A stretch of 64,000 nucleotides of DNA from Albifimbria verrucaria (taxonomy: Eukaryota; Ascomycota; Sordariomycetes; Hypocreales; Stachybotryaceae): assembly GCA_020081605.1 (NCBI GenBank), contig JAHREC010000049.1, positions 3,162,001 to 3,226,000 on the forward strand, read 5' to 3'. Positions 34,536-47,250 of this stretch are shown here, piece by piece. How positions within the stretch are numbered: position 1 is the stretch's first letter; each line of letters starts with the position of its first letter. The translations under genes were made by a program, and so were the position numbers. The notes under the pieces are model-generated. The model was not told the origin of the DNA. It saw only the letters and a list, made by a program, of their open reading frames with translations, and made no database searches.

Positions 34536-36190
34536 ATGTCGGCGGTCGCCTCCAAGGTACGTGCGAGCGAATCTTCACTTGCCCGTTGCTTCAATCTGAA
34601 TTTTCCCGCTTCCTCGCTCGTCGTCATCCATCACCATCACCGGCTTCCATGATGAGGAGCTGTCATGGCTGGCTGGCTGGCGACGTGCCGTGGTTTTGCT
34701 GCCCTGTCCCTACCTCACACTCTTCTATACCTCTCTTCTCTTTCTCTCCTTCGCTCTATCTACCTTACCTCGCTTCTCCGGGCCCGAATTCTCCCTCAAC
34801 CGTGATGTGTATATGACGCTAACATTCCTCCGTCTCTAGAACCCTTTCGCCTATCTCGGTACGACCACCTGCTTGCTACCCCTCTATGAGCCGGGCCTTG
34901 CGCCCTTGAGCTCCGATCAACCCAACCCAACCCAATGACGGGACAGACGATGACTGACTCGATATTTTTGTGGTGTAGGCAACGATGAGGATGGCGAGGA
35001 GAAGCCCGTGGTCCCCGTGAAGACCGTTGATAAGGCTCCCACCAACACTACTAAGCGCGGTGTTGAGCCCCAGGCTCCCGTAAGAGCTGCCGGCGGCAAC
35101 CGCCGTGGTGGCCCCGGAGGCAACGAGGGTGGTAAGCATCCCTTTCTCCCCTTCCCACTTGACGCCAGCCCTAGCTGTTGCTTTTGTGCTGTGCTGCGTT
35201 ACCCTATCCCACGCCAATGGGGCCCTAATGACTAATATAACTCGCCCAGCTTTCCGTGACCGTGGTGCTGGCAGCCGCAGCAACCAGCAGAAGCCTACTG
35301 ACGAGGCTCCCCGTGACGGCCCCCGTGGCGGCTACGGTGCCCGTGTCCGTGGTGGTATGTTCAACCTGCCCTTCCAAAGGCCCCTCGAAACTTGTCTTCT
35401 CGAGACTAACATGTGCCAGGCCGTGGTGGTCGCCACCCTAGGGAGCGTGATGACCGTCACGCCCACAAGTCCGGCAACACTGTCGGGTACGTTTAAAACC
35501 ATTCCCTCATATCCGGCAATGAACCGTGCTAACCTACCATAATCAGTGGCTCCGACAAGCAGGCTGCTCAGTCCTGGGGTGCTACCGAGGGTCAGGCCGA
35601 GCTGAAGGATGAGCAGGCCGGTGAGGCCATTGCCCAGAGCGAGCAGAAGGAGGCCCTCGCTGAGGATGCCGCTGGCGAGGAGGCGGCTGAGCCCGAGGAC
35701 AAGAGCATCTCTTACGCCGACTACCTGGCCCAGCAGGCCGAGAAGAAGCTCGCTCTCGATGCCCCCTCAAGACCCGTGAGGCCAACGAGGGCAGCAAGCT
35801 CGACAAGAAGTGGGCCAGCGCCAAGCCCTCGAGAAGGATGAGTCCGAGGACGTCTACGTTGCCGGTTCCGCTGGCAAGCGCCAGCGTGAGCGTGAGCGCA
35901 AGGTCAAGCAGACCATTGACTTCGACCCCCGATTCGTCGAGCCTGAGCGCACCCGTGGCGGCCGTGGCGGCCGTGGCGGTCCCCGCGGTGGACGTGGTGG
36001 TGAGCGTGGCCGTGGCGGCGCCGGCGGTGACCGTCCTGAGCGTGCCGAGCGTGCCGAGCGTGGTGAGCGTGCCGAGCGTGGCCGCGGATCTGCCCCTTCT
36101 AACTTCCGTGGCGGACGTGGAGGTCGCGATAACGCCGCTACCATCAACACCAAGGACGAGTCTGCCTTCCCCAGCCTGGGCGGCAAATAA
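34536..36190 (+). CDS. stm1: Stm1 / HABP4-PAI-RBP1 family ribosome- and RNA-binding protein
   Basis: About 336 aa in six exons: 34536-34556, 34840-34858, 34979-35131, 35250-35354, 35420-35486, 35547-36190. All introns have clean GT...AG ends and two early exons are only about 20 nt. The order is: acidic/basic N-terminus (NPFAYLGNDEDGEEKP), RGG-rich linker, the HABP4 core (SISYADYLAQQAEKKLALDA, then KKWASAKALEKDE and RKVKQTIDFDPRFVEPE), and a dense C-terminal RGG region ending AFPSLGGK. Relatives sit in the mRNA channel of idle 80S ribosomes and protect them during starvation. The intron-split 5' end and pyrimidine-rich leader fit a highly expressed translation-related gene. Two bases are missing (C-run 35762-35766 and near 35826), splitting the core. 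Confidence 0.87.
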
Positions 36191-36999
36191 GCAGCTCCTC
36201 CCAAGTGACGGCCTCGTCTCGTTGCCTCGCCGTGTAAGAGCATGCCTCGCCCGCTCCCTCTTCACCCTGGCTGCCAGATAGAAAGCGCCTGTCTTTAGGT
36301 CCTTACGAATCGTTTAGAGGACGCTACCCCTATTTATCGTGTTTGACAATTGAAAAAGTTGACCAATGGTTTGGGTTGTGGGCTGAACTGTCTACTGGGC
36401 GGCGGATAACCTGTGTTGACTGGCTCAGTTGGCCTCCCGAGTCTCTCCCGTTTAGTAGGTACATCATACTTGCAGGTTTTCGTACACAAAAAAAGGAAGA
36501 AAAATAAGTTTCGCTCCAGTATATGTTGATGTGCGTTTGATCTGGCTCTTGGATGTAAGCCGACTGCAGTGGGGAGACATGTTGCCTGACCCTGGGATGT
36601 GATGTGTTACCGCCACAGCTGATGTATATGCCCTTGAGACCTCTAGAAGAAACATCGACTACACCTGAACATGTTGCTTTAGACATACAAGCAGCATCCA
36701 TCGTACTAAGACGGTTCAATGTTTCGATTCAAAGCGCACATGATGGGGCGTAACTAGATATACCCAGTCCATCCCAACCCGTCAAATTCGTCTCTCAAAC
36801 CTCCATAGTAGGCTTCCTTACCGTCACAGCTGTAAGCCATGTTTACTTGAGATATTCGATACCATTATCCATACTTCCTTATTTTATTTATACCAGTTCA
36901 TGTCTTATTCTCCTTCCCCATTCCTGACATGCCCGATTTGGTTTCATTGATTTCCTCTCCTCTTTACACATATAGTTTCCCTTTTACTTTTTGCTTTCT
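36191..36999. other. intergenic, 3' flank of the Stm1-like gene
   Basis: AT-rich 3' region between the Stm1-like gene (plus) and the LEU2-like pseudogene (minus). A 129-codon minus frame (36330-36719) has no recognisable content. Confidence 0.5.
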
Positions 37000-37947
37000 T
37001 TAGTTACTCAGGATGTGAGTCAGCTCCTTGACGATGGCATCGCCAACCTCGCTGGTGCCGACGGGGTTGACGAGACCCTTGCTAGAGATGTCAGGGGCGG
37101 AGCCGGAAGTGGAAGTGTTAGCCAAGTGGGAATAACATAGAGAGGTATTGGAGGATGGGATGGGCCGGTCAAGAATGATGAGCTAGAGGAGGGAGCGGGA
37201 GAACGAGAAAAGCTTTACCATGGATGGTCTCGTAAATACACTGCCCGTCAGGAATGCCGCTCAAGCTGGCGCTGGACAGTAGACCGAGGCTGTCGGGGAT
37301 GACGCTGGCCTCGTCGCTGATGATGTTGCCGAAGAGGCTACTGGTGACGACGACGCCGCCTTCCTCGCCCGCGGCCGAGGCGACAAGGTTGTCTGGTCCT
37401 CGACAAGGCCAACGTCCTGGCTACCAGCCGCTTGTGGCACAAGGTCATGACCGAGACCTTTGAGTGCGATGTGGCTGAGCGCGTCGCCCAGCTCATCGAC
37501 AGCGCCGCCATGATCATGGTCAAGACCCGCGCGGCCTCAAGGGTGGGACGGGCGACGCGCTCAACCTCATCGCGGGAGTAGGGCTCGGTGTCCTAGGCGC
37601 GGCCGGTGGTGTTCGCCGAAGTAGATGCCGCCGGTGAGCTCGCGGACGATGATGAGGTCGGTGCCACGGCAGATGTCGGCGCGCAGGGCCGCAGGTTGCC
37701 GTAGGTGCCTATTTCCTTGTACGGGCGCCGGTGCCCCATTCGGGACCGCCGATGGTGCCGAGGAGGACGGCGTCGGTGAGGGGCTGCCGGTGGCGTTGAG
37801 CACTGGAGGGGTTGTGTTAGCTGTGTCGTGGGAAAGATGGGGGACGGCGGGGACGGCGGGTGAGGCTCGACTTACACGACCTAGCAGATGCTTGTGGAGG
37901 TTGAACTTGCCGACCTGGGGCCTCTTCTCCTCGATGGTCTTGAGAAT
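37000..37947 (-). pseudogene. rearranged 3-isopropylmalate dehydrogenase (LEU2-like) pseudogene
   Basis: Leucine-pathway isopropylmalate dehydrogenase remnants, clearly recognisable but not functional. Minus strand, right to left: ILKTIEEKRPQVGKFNLHKH (37947-37876), an intact-looking intron 37875-37803, ATGSPLTDAVLLGTIGGPEW, then GTYGNLRPC, DICRGTDLIIVRELTGGIYF and [17 protein letters not shown] block of about 170 bases (about 37375-37545) then lies in the opposite orientation: [16 protein letters not shown]...LIDSAAM reads on the plus strand. Past it the minus strand resumes with [20 protein letters not shown] and [14 protein letters not shown]. The last exon (SAPDISSKGLVNPVGT) jumps straight to SEVGDAIVKEL, missing about 60 residues. 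The N-terminal nucleotide-binding start is absent and the last acceptor reads CGG where CAG is expected. The genome should have another intact copy. Confidence 0.8.
37477..37562. repeat. 13-bp inverted repeat at the LEU2 inversion
   Basis: GAGCGCGTCGCCC at 37477-37489 is repeated in reverse orientation at 37550-37562. One copy lies inside the inverted block (coding ERVAQ), the other just outside it (coding ERVAR). Confidence 0.85.
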
Positions 37948-39214
37948 TCAACCAATTGTCAGCTCAAAGATGCTCTGTGTTGGCCTCCCACGTCCAACAG
38001 CTCGTACATTGATGCCCTCGGCAACAACCTACAAACAACCGGGTTTGCTCATCTCAACCCTCCGAACAGCGCAGCGCGGCGCAGAAGACCCATATCTCGG
38101 GACCGTAACGGTCACCGGCAAACACCACGATATTAATGCTCGGCCAATTTTTTTTCTTGTTTGTCTCGGATCATGTGAACCTTGAATGTCTTCTTTTTCC
38201 GGGCAACGAAACGAGGAATTGGAAGAGAAAGCTGGAGGAAAATAGAGGAAGAGAAAGAAGAGAGGTTCTGGCTTGCTCTGTTTACTTTGCTGTACTGGCT
38301 GCCCCGCCTGCGGAAAACGGCGGGAGGTTTTCTGGCTGGCATCTGGAAAATCCCCACCAGCGAGATCGGCGAGCGAGAGGGAAGCTACTGGAGCTGAGCC
38401 TGGTAGGGCAAGCTTTAGGTACCTCGCTCCTGATTTGGCAACTTGGGGGAGCTATCGGTTAGGTACCTGTTAGTAGTGCTGTGGTACCTTGCCAGGTCTT
38501 CGGCTCTCTAGAGCTTCCCTTTAGATACCTTTTCGCCATTGTGTCTCTATTTACAACATGAATAACCACTGAATTATAAATACGACCAACAACAATGCCA
38601 TGCATGCAGAACAATTAAACACTCTCCAGCAAGAACCCGTAAAACTCTCTTCCTCCTTTTCCAGCCTCAGCACCCGCGCCGATCCTGGCCTGAGAGTCAA
38701 CACATTGTGGGGGCTGCGTGCGACATGATGTAACTGTAACTGGCTTTGACCGAATGCTTCCAAGAAATAGCAACCTCTGAATGCAACACCAGCACTAGGA
38801 CTAGAAGTTCCTGCTCAGAAACATTGTCCCTTACAGATCACCTCGCAGGACGATGGGCTCGGCACGGACCCGGGCATCTACTGGCTGGCGCGCCGTCTTG
38901 GTGGAGATGCTCGCCAGCGCACGACGGCCTCTCGACTTACACCACTTCGCGGTCTGCATTGATGCCCATTCACCCAGCACAGCACCGCCATCCCCCGCAG
39001 GCACGCTCTTGTTTGTGACGGTCAATAATCGTTTCTTTTTATTAACGTTCCCTAATCATCTCACATCGTAGCTGGCAGGGTATCATATATGCTTTCTTTT
39101 ACATTTCCCACCGTTTCCATCGCCGCACGGGCATCCCATGTCTTTTGTCCCATGCCAACATGCTCGTAATGCGCGTCGCTGCTTGCCTTTCGGCGCATAA
39201 TCGGCGGCCCATCC
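37948..39214. other. intergenic, no gene recognised
   Basis: Where the 5' part of the LEU2-like gene should continue (37948-38130) no matching coding sequence is found. The rest holds short frames without features and the 3' flank of the PHD gene. Confidence 0.5.
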
Positions 39215-41648
39215 TCAGCGGAACGACCTCATAGATTTGCTTGTGAGTGGCGACAAAGCCGATCCTACACCCAGAGTGCTGGCCCGCCGCAAGTCTCTCC
39301 TCGACCTCCCCGAGCATTCGGCGTGTTCGCGCAGAAGCCGCAGATGTAGACCCTCGGCATCGACCTCCTGGTGATGTTGATGCACCGTCCATGGAGCCAC
39401 ATCTCGCAAGACTCGCTAAAGAAACAACGTTAGTGCCTGAACCAAAGTCAATCCGGCGACAAAAATCATACCATTGAACCATGAAGCCATCTCCCCTTCG
39501 GCTCCGTTCTTGTTGCACACGCATCGGATAACAGGTGCATCTGCTCCTTGGCTCAGCCCAGTCAGGTCGGTCGGTGAGACGGTCTTGCTATGCATTCCTC
39601 GCATGGGTGCCACCAGTCTCTGCGTCTTTGCGTTATTCATCTGCGCCGAGCGTTTTTGTCGGTCTTGAACCACCTTCCGTAGCTCACTTGCTGCATCTCC
39701 GCCCTTGTCCGCATGCTCGTTCATCAGAGTCTCAGCTTCGCTCTCCGCATCCAAGGGAGCATTCAGACCATCTGCGGTCGTTGAAGTGCTCGTGCTTCTG
39801 TCGCTGATGCTACGCCTGGACGAGTGGAATATGGAGCCTACTGGTTTGCGAGGGTCAGGAAGAGCAAACGAGGCATTGAACGAGTTGTTGCGGCTGGGAA
39901 TGATGATGGGCTCGTCATCTGTTGACTCGTCGTCTTCGGAAGACACCCAGCTCCCTCGCCTTGCCAGGTCGCGGGAACTATGGCTTCGCGAGATGGTCCG
40001 GTCGAAATCGAACTCGGTGCTCAGCATGGTTGTCTCGGCTCGCGCTCGGCCACGCGAATCAATGGTAAACTTGACGGATGTGCGAGCGCAGGGTTGCGAG
40101 AGGGACTCGGGAATTGAGGCCAGTTCAGAGAGGCGGTGCTGGCTCTTGAGCGGCGATGACCTCCTGAAGAGCGTCCCGGCCTACTGCTGGGCTCCGGTAC
40201 TGTTCCGCTGCTCACGCTTCGCGTAACTGGTGCTAAAGGGGCCACCGAATTACGGCTTGGTGCCTTCTTGCCACGGCTCTCACTGAAGCTCCGTCCTAGG
40301 CCCGGCCTCATCGAGCCTTTGACGGGGAACTTGCAAAGGCTCTATCTGGCATCTTGCCGTTCTTGGCCTCCTTTGCACTGGATTTTCGGCGAACATCTCC
40401 TAATCCTTGCCCTCTCACATCTGTCAAAGAAACATTCGAAGTGTTGGGCTGATCTGCTGGGTTGAAGCTGGCTTCCATGGCCGATGTTTGAGGTCGGCTG
40501 AAAAGCAGACCGGGGTTTACGGCGTCACCAGGATAAACCAAGCCAAAGGATTACCCATTGGCTGTGCACTAAACGAAGCCGACGGCGGAATATCACCGGC
40601 AGCAGATACCTGAGCCGACTCCATGGGCTTGGGAGCCAGTGCCCGTTCACGTCTCATAAGGTTCATGGTTTCAGGATTGGACAAGACAGGTGGTGCGAGC
40701 GGATCTTGAAATAGTGGGAGGTCGCCGTTCCATTCGAAAGCCTGGTTGCGTTGAAGGCCCGGCGCCGCACCCTGAAAGAGGGCAGCCCCATTGGCAGCAA
40801 AATCCATGTCCATGCTCATAGCCATTGTGGGATCCCAAAAGCTGCCCGGACCCGTGACTGGTGCCGACATTGGATAGTTAAACATATCGTCCGGGTGTCC
40901 CATCATGGCCTGCATCTCGTGCTGCGAAGCGCCGGTGAAATCCGGTTGACCGTAGCCCTGATCATTTTGCATCTTAAGTTTGGGGGCGAGCTTGCGGCTT
41001 CCTTGTGAGCCGACGGTGGCGGCGTTACGGTCTGGCTGACTTCGAGGTCCTGGACCGTATCGCAGCGGACCTTTTAGAGGAACGTGTTCTCGACGAGGTC
41101 GGAGTCTGCTGGGGTCAGACTCGGCCGAGTATTCCTGAGGCGTGGTGACGACGCTAGGAGAGGAGGGCAGCCTGCGGGCCGGGGCGACGGGAGGCTGGGG
41201 AGCGTTCGGGTTGGGCGAGAAGTGATTTACGTGGGTGGCTATCTCGGCCGCGAGGCTCTCGGCTGAAAGCAGCCTCTTGTGGGTGGCGGTCGAGGGACCA
41301 GCAGCAGGAGTGCCGGGGCAAAATCGGGAAAGGAACCCTGTGATCCCCTGAGGTTGCCGGGAGTCGAATTAAAGACGGAGTAGTCCTCGGCGAAGCGAGG
41401 GGTCCAGTTGCCCGAGTCGGAGAAGGAAGGCTGATTATTCTTTGGAGTCTCGAAGACGGGACTAGGGAAGACGGCCGAGGACGGAGTTTGTTGAGGGTGG
41501 GAGGGTGAGCGTTTGGATCTCCAAAGCTACTGCTGTGATGGGAACTGGTCAGCCGAGACATTGCATTCGACAGAGGGGATGGGACGGGTATGGATGGGGA
41601 TGGGAGTGAGAAGTAGCCTTGCCTGGAAGCCAGTCGGTCCCCACTCAT
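39215..41648 (-). CDS. PHD-finger protein
   Basis: About 790 aa. It starts at ATG 41648 (MSGDRLASRQGYFSLPSPS). Most of the protein is Ser/Pro/Arg-rich and likely disordered. Near the C-terminus is one PHD zinc finger of C4HC3 type: RCVCNKNGAEG, MVQCESCEMWLHGRCINI, then PRVYICGFCANTP. An intron (39471-39416, GTATGA...TTTAG) falls inside the finger. The tail ends ALSPLTSKSMRSFR. PHD fingers usually read methylated or unmodified histone H3 tails, so a nuclear chromatin role is expected, but the complex is not identified. The acidic/hydrophobic residues before the second Cys pair do not prove H3K4me3 binding. Frame breaks: C-run 39493-39496 (plus view), one near 39310, and others around 40540, 40310 and 41300. 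Confidence 0.75.
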
Positions 41649-44600
41649 AGCAACTCTTCGAGATGCCTATATGTCATACAGGAAACACAGAGACAAGGGC
41701 GAAAGCAGAGGCAGAGGCAGAAAGAAAGAAAAAATCAAGAAAAATATATTGCAAAAGGCACTTTGGTGAGGAGCGCCGGCGGCCGGAATTGGATATATGT
41801 GGTGCGAAGCTCTAGCGAGCTCGACGGAGGAGCTGACGGCTTTAGACCGAAGCTTAGAGCAACATGCAAATCGAGGGGTAAACGGTAAAGTGATTTAGGT
41901 CAAGGGTGGCCAGACCAGAAACGAGAGATAAGCAAGGCACGAGATCGGGTCTCAGAGGAGCAAGCAAAGGTTCGAGAAAGGTCGTCTCTCATTATTCGAA
42001 ATTCCGTGGAACGGGCAGTGGTCATGACATGGAAGCGGTCTTCATTAGGTAGGGTTCTAAATCGTCTGCAGGCGGAGAGAGAGGAGAGATAGAGCTGTCA
42101 GCCAGAAAGCATCGCCAGAGAGAGAGCAAAGGGAAAAGGCCGTCTCCGTCACCGATGGGGCCATTTGTTTTTCTCTCCAAGGACGTACCATAACAGAGCA
42201 AGCAGGCTTCGAGGCCGTTTCGGACGAGGAATACGTCATGCAGCGACAGAGCCGTGCAGCCTGCAGAAAAGTCTCTGGTCCAGGGCTGGCGTGAGGGGTG
42301 AAGAATGCTGCGAGGATGAATGGAAAGGAAGGAGTTAATCGAAGGGTTGACAATGATGGATGGTGATGCTGCAGTTGCCAGGCCCTTGTTTAGGCAGAAG
42401 AGCGGGCCTTTGGCTGTTGGTTGGTTGGCTGGAGAGACGCTCGGGACATTTTTCGTCCTGGCCAATCCTTTCCCTCTTTTTCCTCTCCCTCTGGTGCTCT
42501 GCTCTGGGCTGCTCAGCGCTGCTTCTGCGGTGCCTCAGCGCCTGGGCGAGAGGCCTGGCTGGCTGGACCAGCAGTGAGCTACAGTTGCAGGCACAGCAGT
42601 CCGGTGGGGCAATACAGCAGTGCCGCCCTGTAAGCTCCAGTGATGCGCTGAAGCTTCTCCTCCCTCCCCTTTAGCGCATCTCGTCGGCTAACTGGAGCTT
42701 GCTGAGCTTCCAGAGCCTCTCGATTACGGTTCCTCGCTGCTGCGTCTGACACCTGATGTCCACTCCATTTTGCTTTCACCATCCATCCTCCACATCCCAC
42801 ACATCCCACATATCCCACCCATATCCACATCCACGCTTCCGCATGCATCTGTCTGTGCATACATCCTTTGCCCGTGCATGCATCCGACCTCTACAGTTGT
42901 TGAGGCAACTGCACGCACAGGCGAGGCTAAGTTGCCGCTTGACGTCTACATTCTCAACCTGACTCAAAATAGCCGTAGCATAATCCATCCATCCATCCCA
43001 CTGACCTCCAGGACACCGGCCAGACTATCGCAGCGCCTCCTCCCCGTCGCTTTCTCGCGGCACAAACCGACGCCCTCTGCGACACCTCATTACTCCCTGT
43101 ATGCAGGAACACGCCGTGGCGAAATGGATCCTGGCAACCTGTCCCTGTCTGCTCCCGCATCAGGGCATGATAGGACACCTCGTCCTAAGCAATCCCTAAT
43201 AGACTTAATCTGCCTTGCAGCGTGCACTGCCAATCGCATCCAGCCTACTCCGTCCTCTCCCAGCATATTACTATCCTACAAAGGGTATGAAATTCGCTGG
43301 CCACCAGATGCCACCACCAACTCACCGGTCCAGAGCCCTTGCCCCCTGGGCTTCTGGGCCCCTGGTCCGCCCTCCAGCTGATGAAGCGATAACAAATCAA
43401 GGAGCTAACGACAAATCTGTCTTCACGGCAGATGGGATGGCATTGAAAGCTCTAAAGTTGGCGCCGACTTCTGTGGCTATTGGAACGTTTCCGCTCGGCG
43501 CTTACGCTGGCCTTCAGATCGGACATTGCCAGCCCATCGACCGAGGTACAGCAGATTGCCATTTCCCGGAAATCCTGCTTTTCCAGATCGAATTCTTAGG
43601 CTCGTGGTTTTCGATATGCTGCTCAGCAACTTCCCTACAGTAACATATTCCCATGGTTCTTCATCAGGGCAAAGTTGTCAGTGTTCCCTTTACGTTCCAC
43701 ACGATCGGCCCCTTGACAAGAGTCGCCCGGCGACGACCCCATTCTCTATCTGCAAAGCTCTGGAAGGAACAGACTCTCTGATTGACTATAGTTATCGCCG
43801 CTGTGCATATGCTTCAGTGCAAAGGCTTAAAGTAGTGTCGTTTCCAGAAGCGCCCATCCGCTTGCTTGAAGTCACATGTCGCCATCATGGTGTAGTCGCA
43901 CGCGGGACAGGAGATTTTAAAAAATCCCATCCCTTCACTAGCTGCCACGATTCTCCTGGAAGACCCTTTCCGGCTATAATGTGAGTCAGTCGATCGGTCT
44001 CGGCGCCCACTTTCAGACCCTGAGGGTGGTTGCTTGCTTAACACTGTCTGACAAAAGACCTCTCGGCACTTTGGTACACCGTCCCTCTTTTGAAATGCTT
44101 TAAAAATCCCCAATGATGAAACAACTTCCTTGGCAAAAGAGTTGCTGCCGTGGAGGACCTACGGTCTCGTCCTGTTGGCTAACAAGCATGCACAGCAAAT
44201 CCATGACCCAATTCGGGTCCAATCTCCGTATCTCCGTCCAACACATCCAAGGGCCAATTCGCCCCAAGCGTCTATTTGCTGGGGTTTCTATATGTCCTGA
44301 GACGCTGATCGGGTGTAAAACCCATTCTTGGAACAAGAATTGCATTCCTCCTCTTCTGGCCACTAACCCCAAGCAATGGCTTGTGCGATACGTGCGAGAC
44401 ACCCTTTTCCCCTGTTCTGTTTCTCGATGCAAGATCTCAAGGCTAGCATTCTCAGAGGCCGATCAGACCTGTCTCAGCCAGCCCTTGCCGCCGCCCCAAG
44501 ACATCAGGCCCTTTAACCCGCACTTTCGGGACGAGGCACGTGCTTGGCTGGACGTTTTGCTCCTTTCTGGACAGAGCCTATTAAGGTTGCCGTGCTGATA

Positions 44601-47250
44601 GCCTGACCTGTCACTCCAGCAGTAATGCTTGATGCCATTTGTTCTTGGTTGCTGGAGGACACCTACGTCAGTTGATGGCAGTTTGGCAGAGTCTTCCGAG
44701 ACCTACATCAGCGGCGGTCCTAGTTCCGCCTTTTCGCTGCTACGTAGTACCCGCGTTAGGTAGTTGTAAACCGGGGAGCGCCCGAAGCTGAATGATAGCC
44801 TACCTTCCTGGCAAACCAATGCCCAAGCGCTCTGTCTGTCTTATTGCCAGAATTGCCTCTGTATGTAGTGATGTCCAGGCCAAAGATTCACAAGGTTGCC
44901 AGTCAAGGAAGAGCTGAAGAGCTGAACCAGCCAAGCTGAAGCTCTCCTATTCCTGGCACAATGATCCGATGGGCTATTATTTCCAGTAATAGCTTTGCGT
45001 CAAATACGAATGCTTCAGCTCAGGGTCGTGATAGGCTGTTAGAGTCGCATCAGCTGATAGGACAATGATAAACTTACATGGTTCGGGTGCGGGTTTAACG
45101 AGTAAAATACCCGGAGATCGAAATGTCATGCAGAGCATGGGATTTCTTCAGCAGAATCTCTTTTCTTCTTTCAGCATCAGCTTTGAATTCCCAAGCCCCT
45201 AAAAGAACTTATCCATACCACGTTGCGGACAAGCACATGCCCAGCGGGATCCTGTCTCCCAATCCTACATGGTCTGCAAACTTTGCTTTTGCTCATCACG
45301 ACATCTGTCACCGTGCCTTGTCATGATTGCTCAGATAAACCCTATCGTACGACGTTCAGCCTCACTTTGTCCTGCCCCCCTTCCGTGAGGCCATTGTGCC
45401 ATTTCCGTGCTGCGTGACGTGTTCCGGCCGGGGCTCCGGTTCTCGAGCTCCGGCCCCACGCTAAGCGACCCATTGGAACCCACATTTTCGGAAGACGCCC
45501 CCGCCTGTCCTCCGGAGTACTCAACTACACTTATGGCACGGATCGTGATGGCGGATGCGTGCACTCTTGGTCTTCTTTGCAATTGCTCATGACTCCGCAA
45601 GCTAATGACGAGGGTCCCTGTCAGAATTTTCTTCTTTTTCTTCCTATTCCTGTTTTTTAGGGTTTCCTTGCGCCGGGCACGCCCCTCCTCCATGGGAGGT
45701 TTGCATGAATTTGGGAGATTACACACACCACTCTGCTGAGCTGTCACTGCGATCCCAGCTTTCTGGTCTGACCCCTCTCTTTTCCCCACTCCGAGACCCT
45801 CCCTCCTATTCCAAGCTCACGATGCAGCCCTAGCCCCAGGAACGGGTTGACAGATACCTGTCCCTAGCGTCGGGGGTCCTTGCGTGTCCTCCCCATAGGC
45901 GATGCTGAGCACCCGTCAAGTCGTCGACTGGGGGCCTTTCCGGCGCCTCCGGGTTTAGCTGCCCACGACCATGGGGTAGGGTAGGGGCGTGTTCATGCGG
46001 GAAGACCCAGCATCTGTCTTCTGCTCAGCATAGCACCGGCCGCGGATGAGGAACCTCGACCAGGGAAGGGCGCAATTGGGGTCGATCACTGGCCCCAAAA
46101 TGCTCCGCGCAGCCTTGCGCTGATCCTCCTCGGGGATATCCCAGCTCAGAGCACTTTGCGCGTTGATGCATCTGATGTCTTTGCCTCCGGCGCTCCACCC
46201 TAACCCACGCAGGTACGCCGCGCGTGCACCCGAGACAAGTTTCTAATGTTTTCGAGTTGACGGCTTTTACTCTTCGCTTCTGACTAAACAAGTCCGACCG
46301 ACTAGACCGGTCCAAGAATGCTCTTCGTTGGTGGGAACTCGTACAGGAGAGGGGGCGTGGGCTGATGCGCTGGCAAGCCTTCGCCAAGATGGTCCTCGAT
46401 GCGATCCCTGACTATATCGATGTTGTAGAGCCATCTGGTCGGTTATCGCTAGGGTCCCTTAACCTTGCCTGTCGATGTTTCTCAGCCCGACGAACCCATC
46501 CCGGAGCGTGACGCGCTGCTGGAATCATGCGACCAAGTGTCTGGTGCTCAATATACGCGATGGTGCCCGAGACTGGGGGAACTTATGTTGGGACGCGAAA
46601 AAGTAACGGACAAAACTTTGTAAAATTGTATGGATATCAAAAAGTGTCTATCTAACCTAGTTCCCATCTTCCCTTTTCCAGGCTGACCAGCAGATCCTCC
46701 CAAATGCCTACTCATTTCAATCATCAGGCCTGTTGTGCCAGGACTTTCTATCTACTGTTGACCATGACCCATAGAGATAAAGAAAAAGAAAAAGAAAATT
46801 GAAAGAAAGACGTGAAACGAAGGAAAGAAAAATTGTAGAGTAGGAAAAGTGATGCACCCGAATAGAACCGGGGCCCCAAGTACAGCTAGTAACATACAAG
46901 CCAGTAAATGGTGTGTGTGGATGGCCATGAAATATTGACCAAGAACAACATTTGCGCCGTCGTGTCCGTCGCCGATACCGCCAGCAGCGACCAATTTCGT
47001 CGTGCCAGATCCCCTCAGCCTATGACGAACCTGCGTAAAGACTCGGAAACAAACAAGAAAAGCAAGAGGTATCGGGTTTGTTGAATGCGCCGCCCACACC
47101 GAGGAAGCGTCTATATCCCACCGATCGTAACAGAATGTGTTGCAACTGACAAGAGCAAGCATAGCGTAGGTCATGGCCGCTAGCGAGTCCAAAGGAAAAG
47201 TCGACGTGACTCAAAATGCGAGGAAGAGAGGAGAAAACCCCCAAAGCAGC
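41649..47250. promoter_or_regulatory. 5.6-kb gene-free region upstream of the PHD gene
   Basis: No convincing gene. The first part probably contains the promoter and leader of the PHD gene, with a GA/GC-AGG-rich patch (41700-41750). CCCACAxAT-like and CATC repeats occur at 42780-42832 and 42982-43000. The largest open frames (43526-43984, 44113-44598, 45331-45789) lack motifs and codon regularity. A patch at 46320-46620 has weak F-box-like wording (see findings). Chance frames are frequent because stop codons are sparse here. Confidence 0.45.

Noticed and set aside
35838..36281. 147-codon plus frame rich in Val/Ser and the 227-codon minus frame 35582-36265
   Set aside because: Both are shadows of the GC-biased RGG-coding exon of the Stm1-like gene. 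Composition mirrors the repeats and no motif is present.
42780..43000. CATC/CCCACA-type repeats considered as a CRISPR-like or telomeric array
   Set aside because: Units are short, irregular and without spacers, and this is a eukaryotic chromosome segment. Simple low-complexity DNA.
43526..43984. 152-codon plus open frame
   Set aside because: No recognisable domain and mixed composition. It lies in a stop-poor gene-free region.
44113..44598. 161-codon plus open frame
   Set aside because: No motif, signal or splice context, and the opposite strand is also open (44100-44432). Likely chance.
45331..45789. 152-codon minus open frame with a Lys-rich stretch
   Set aside because: The Lys run comes from a T-rich tract on the plus strand. 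No other coding evidence.
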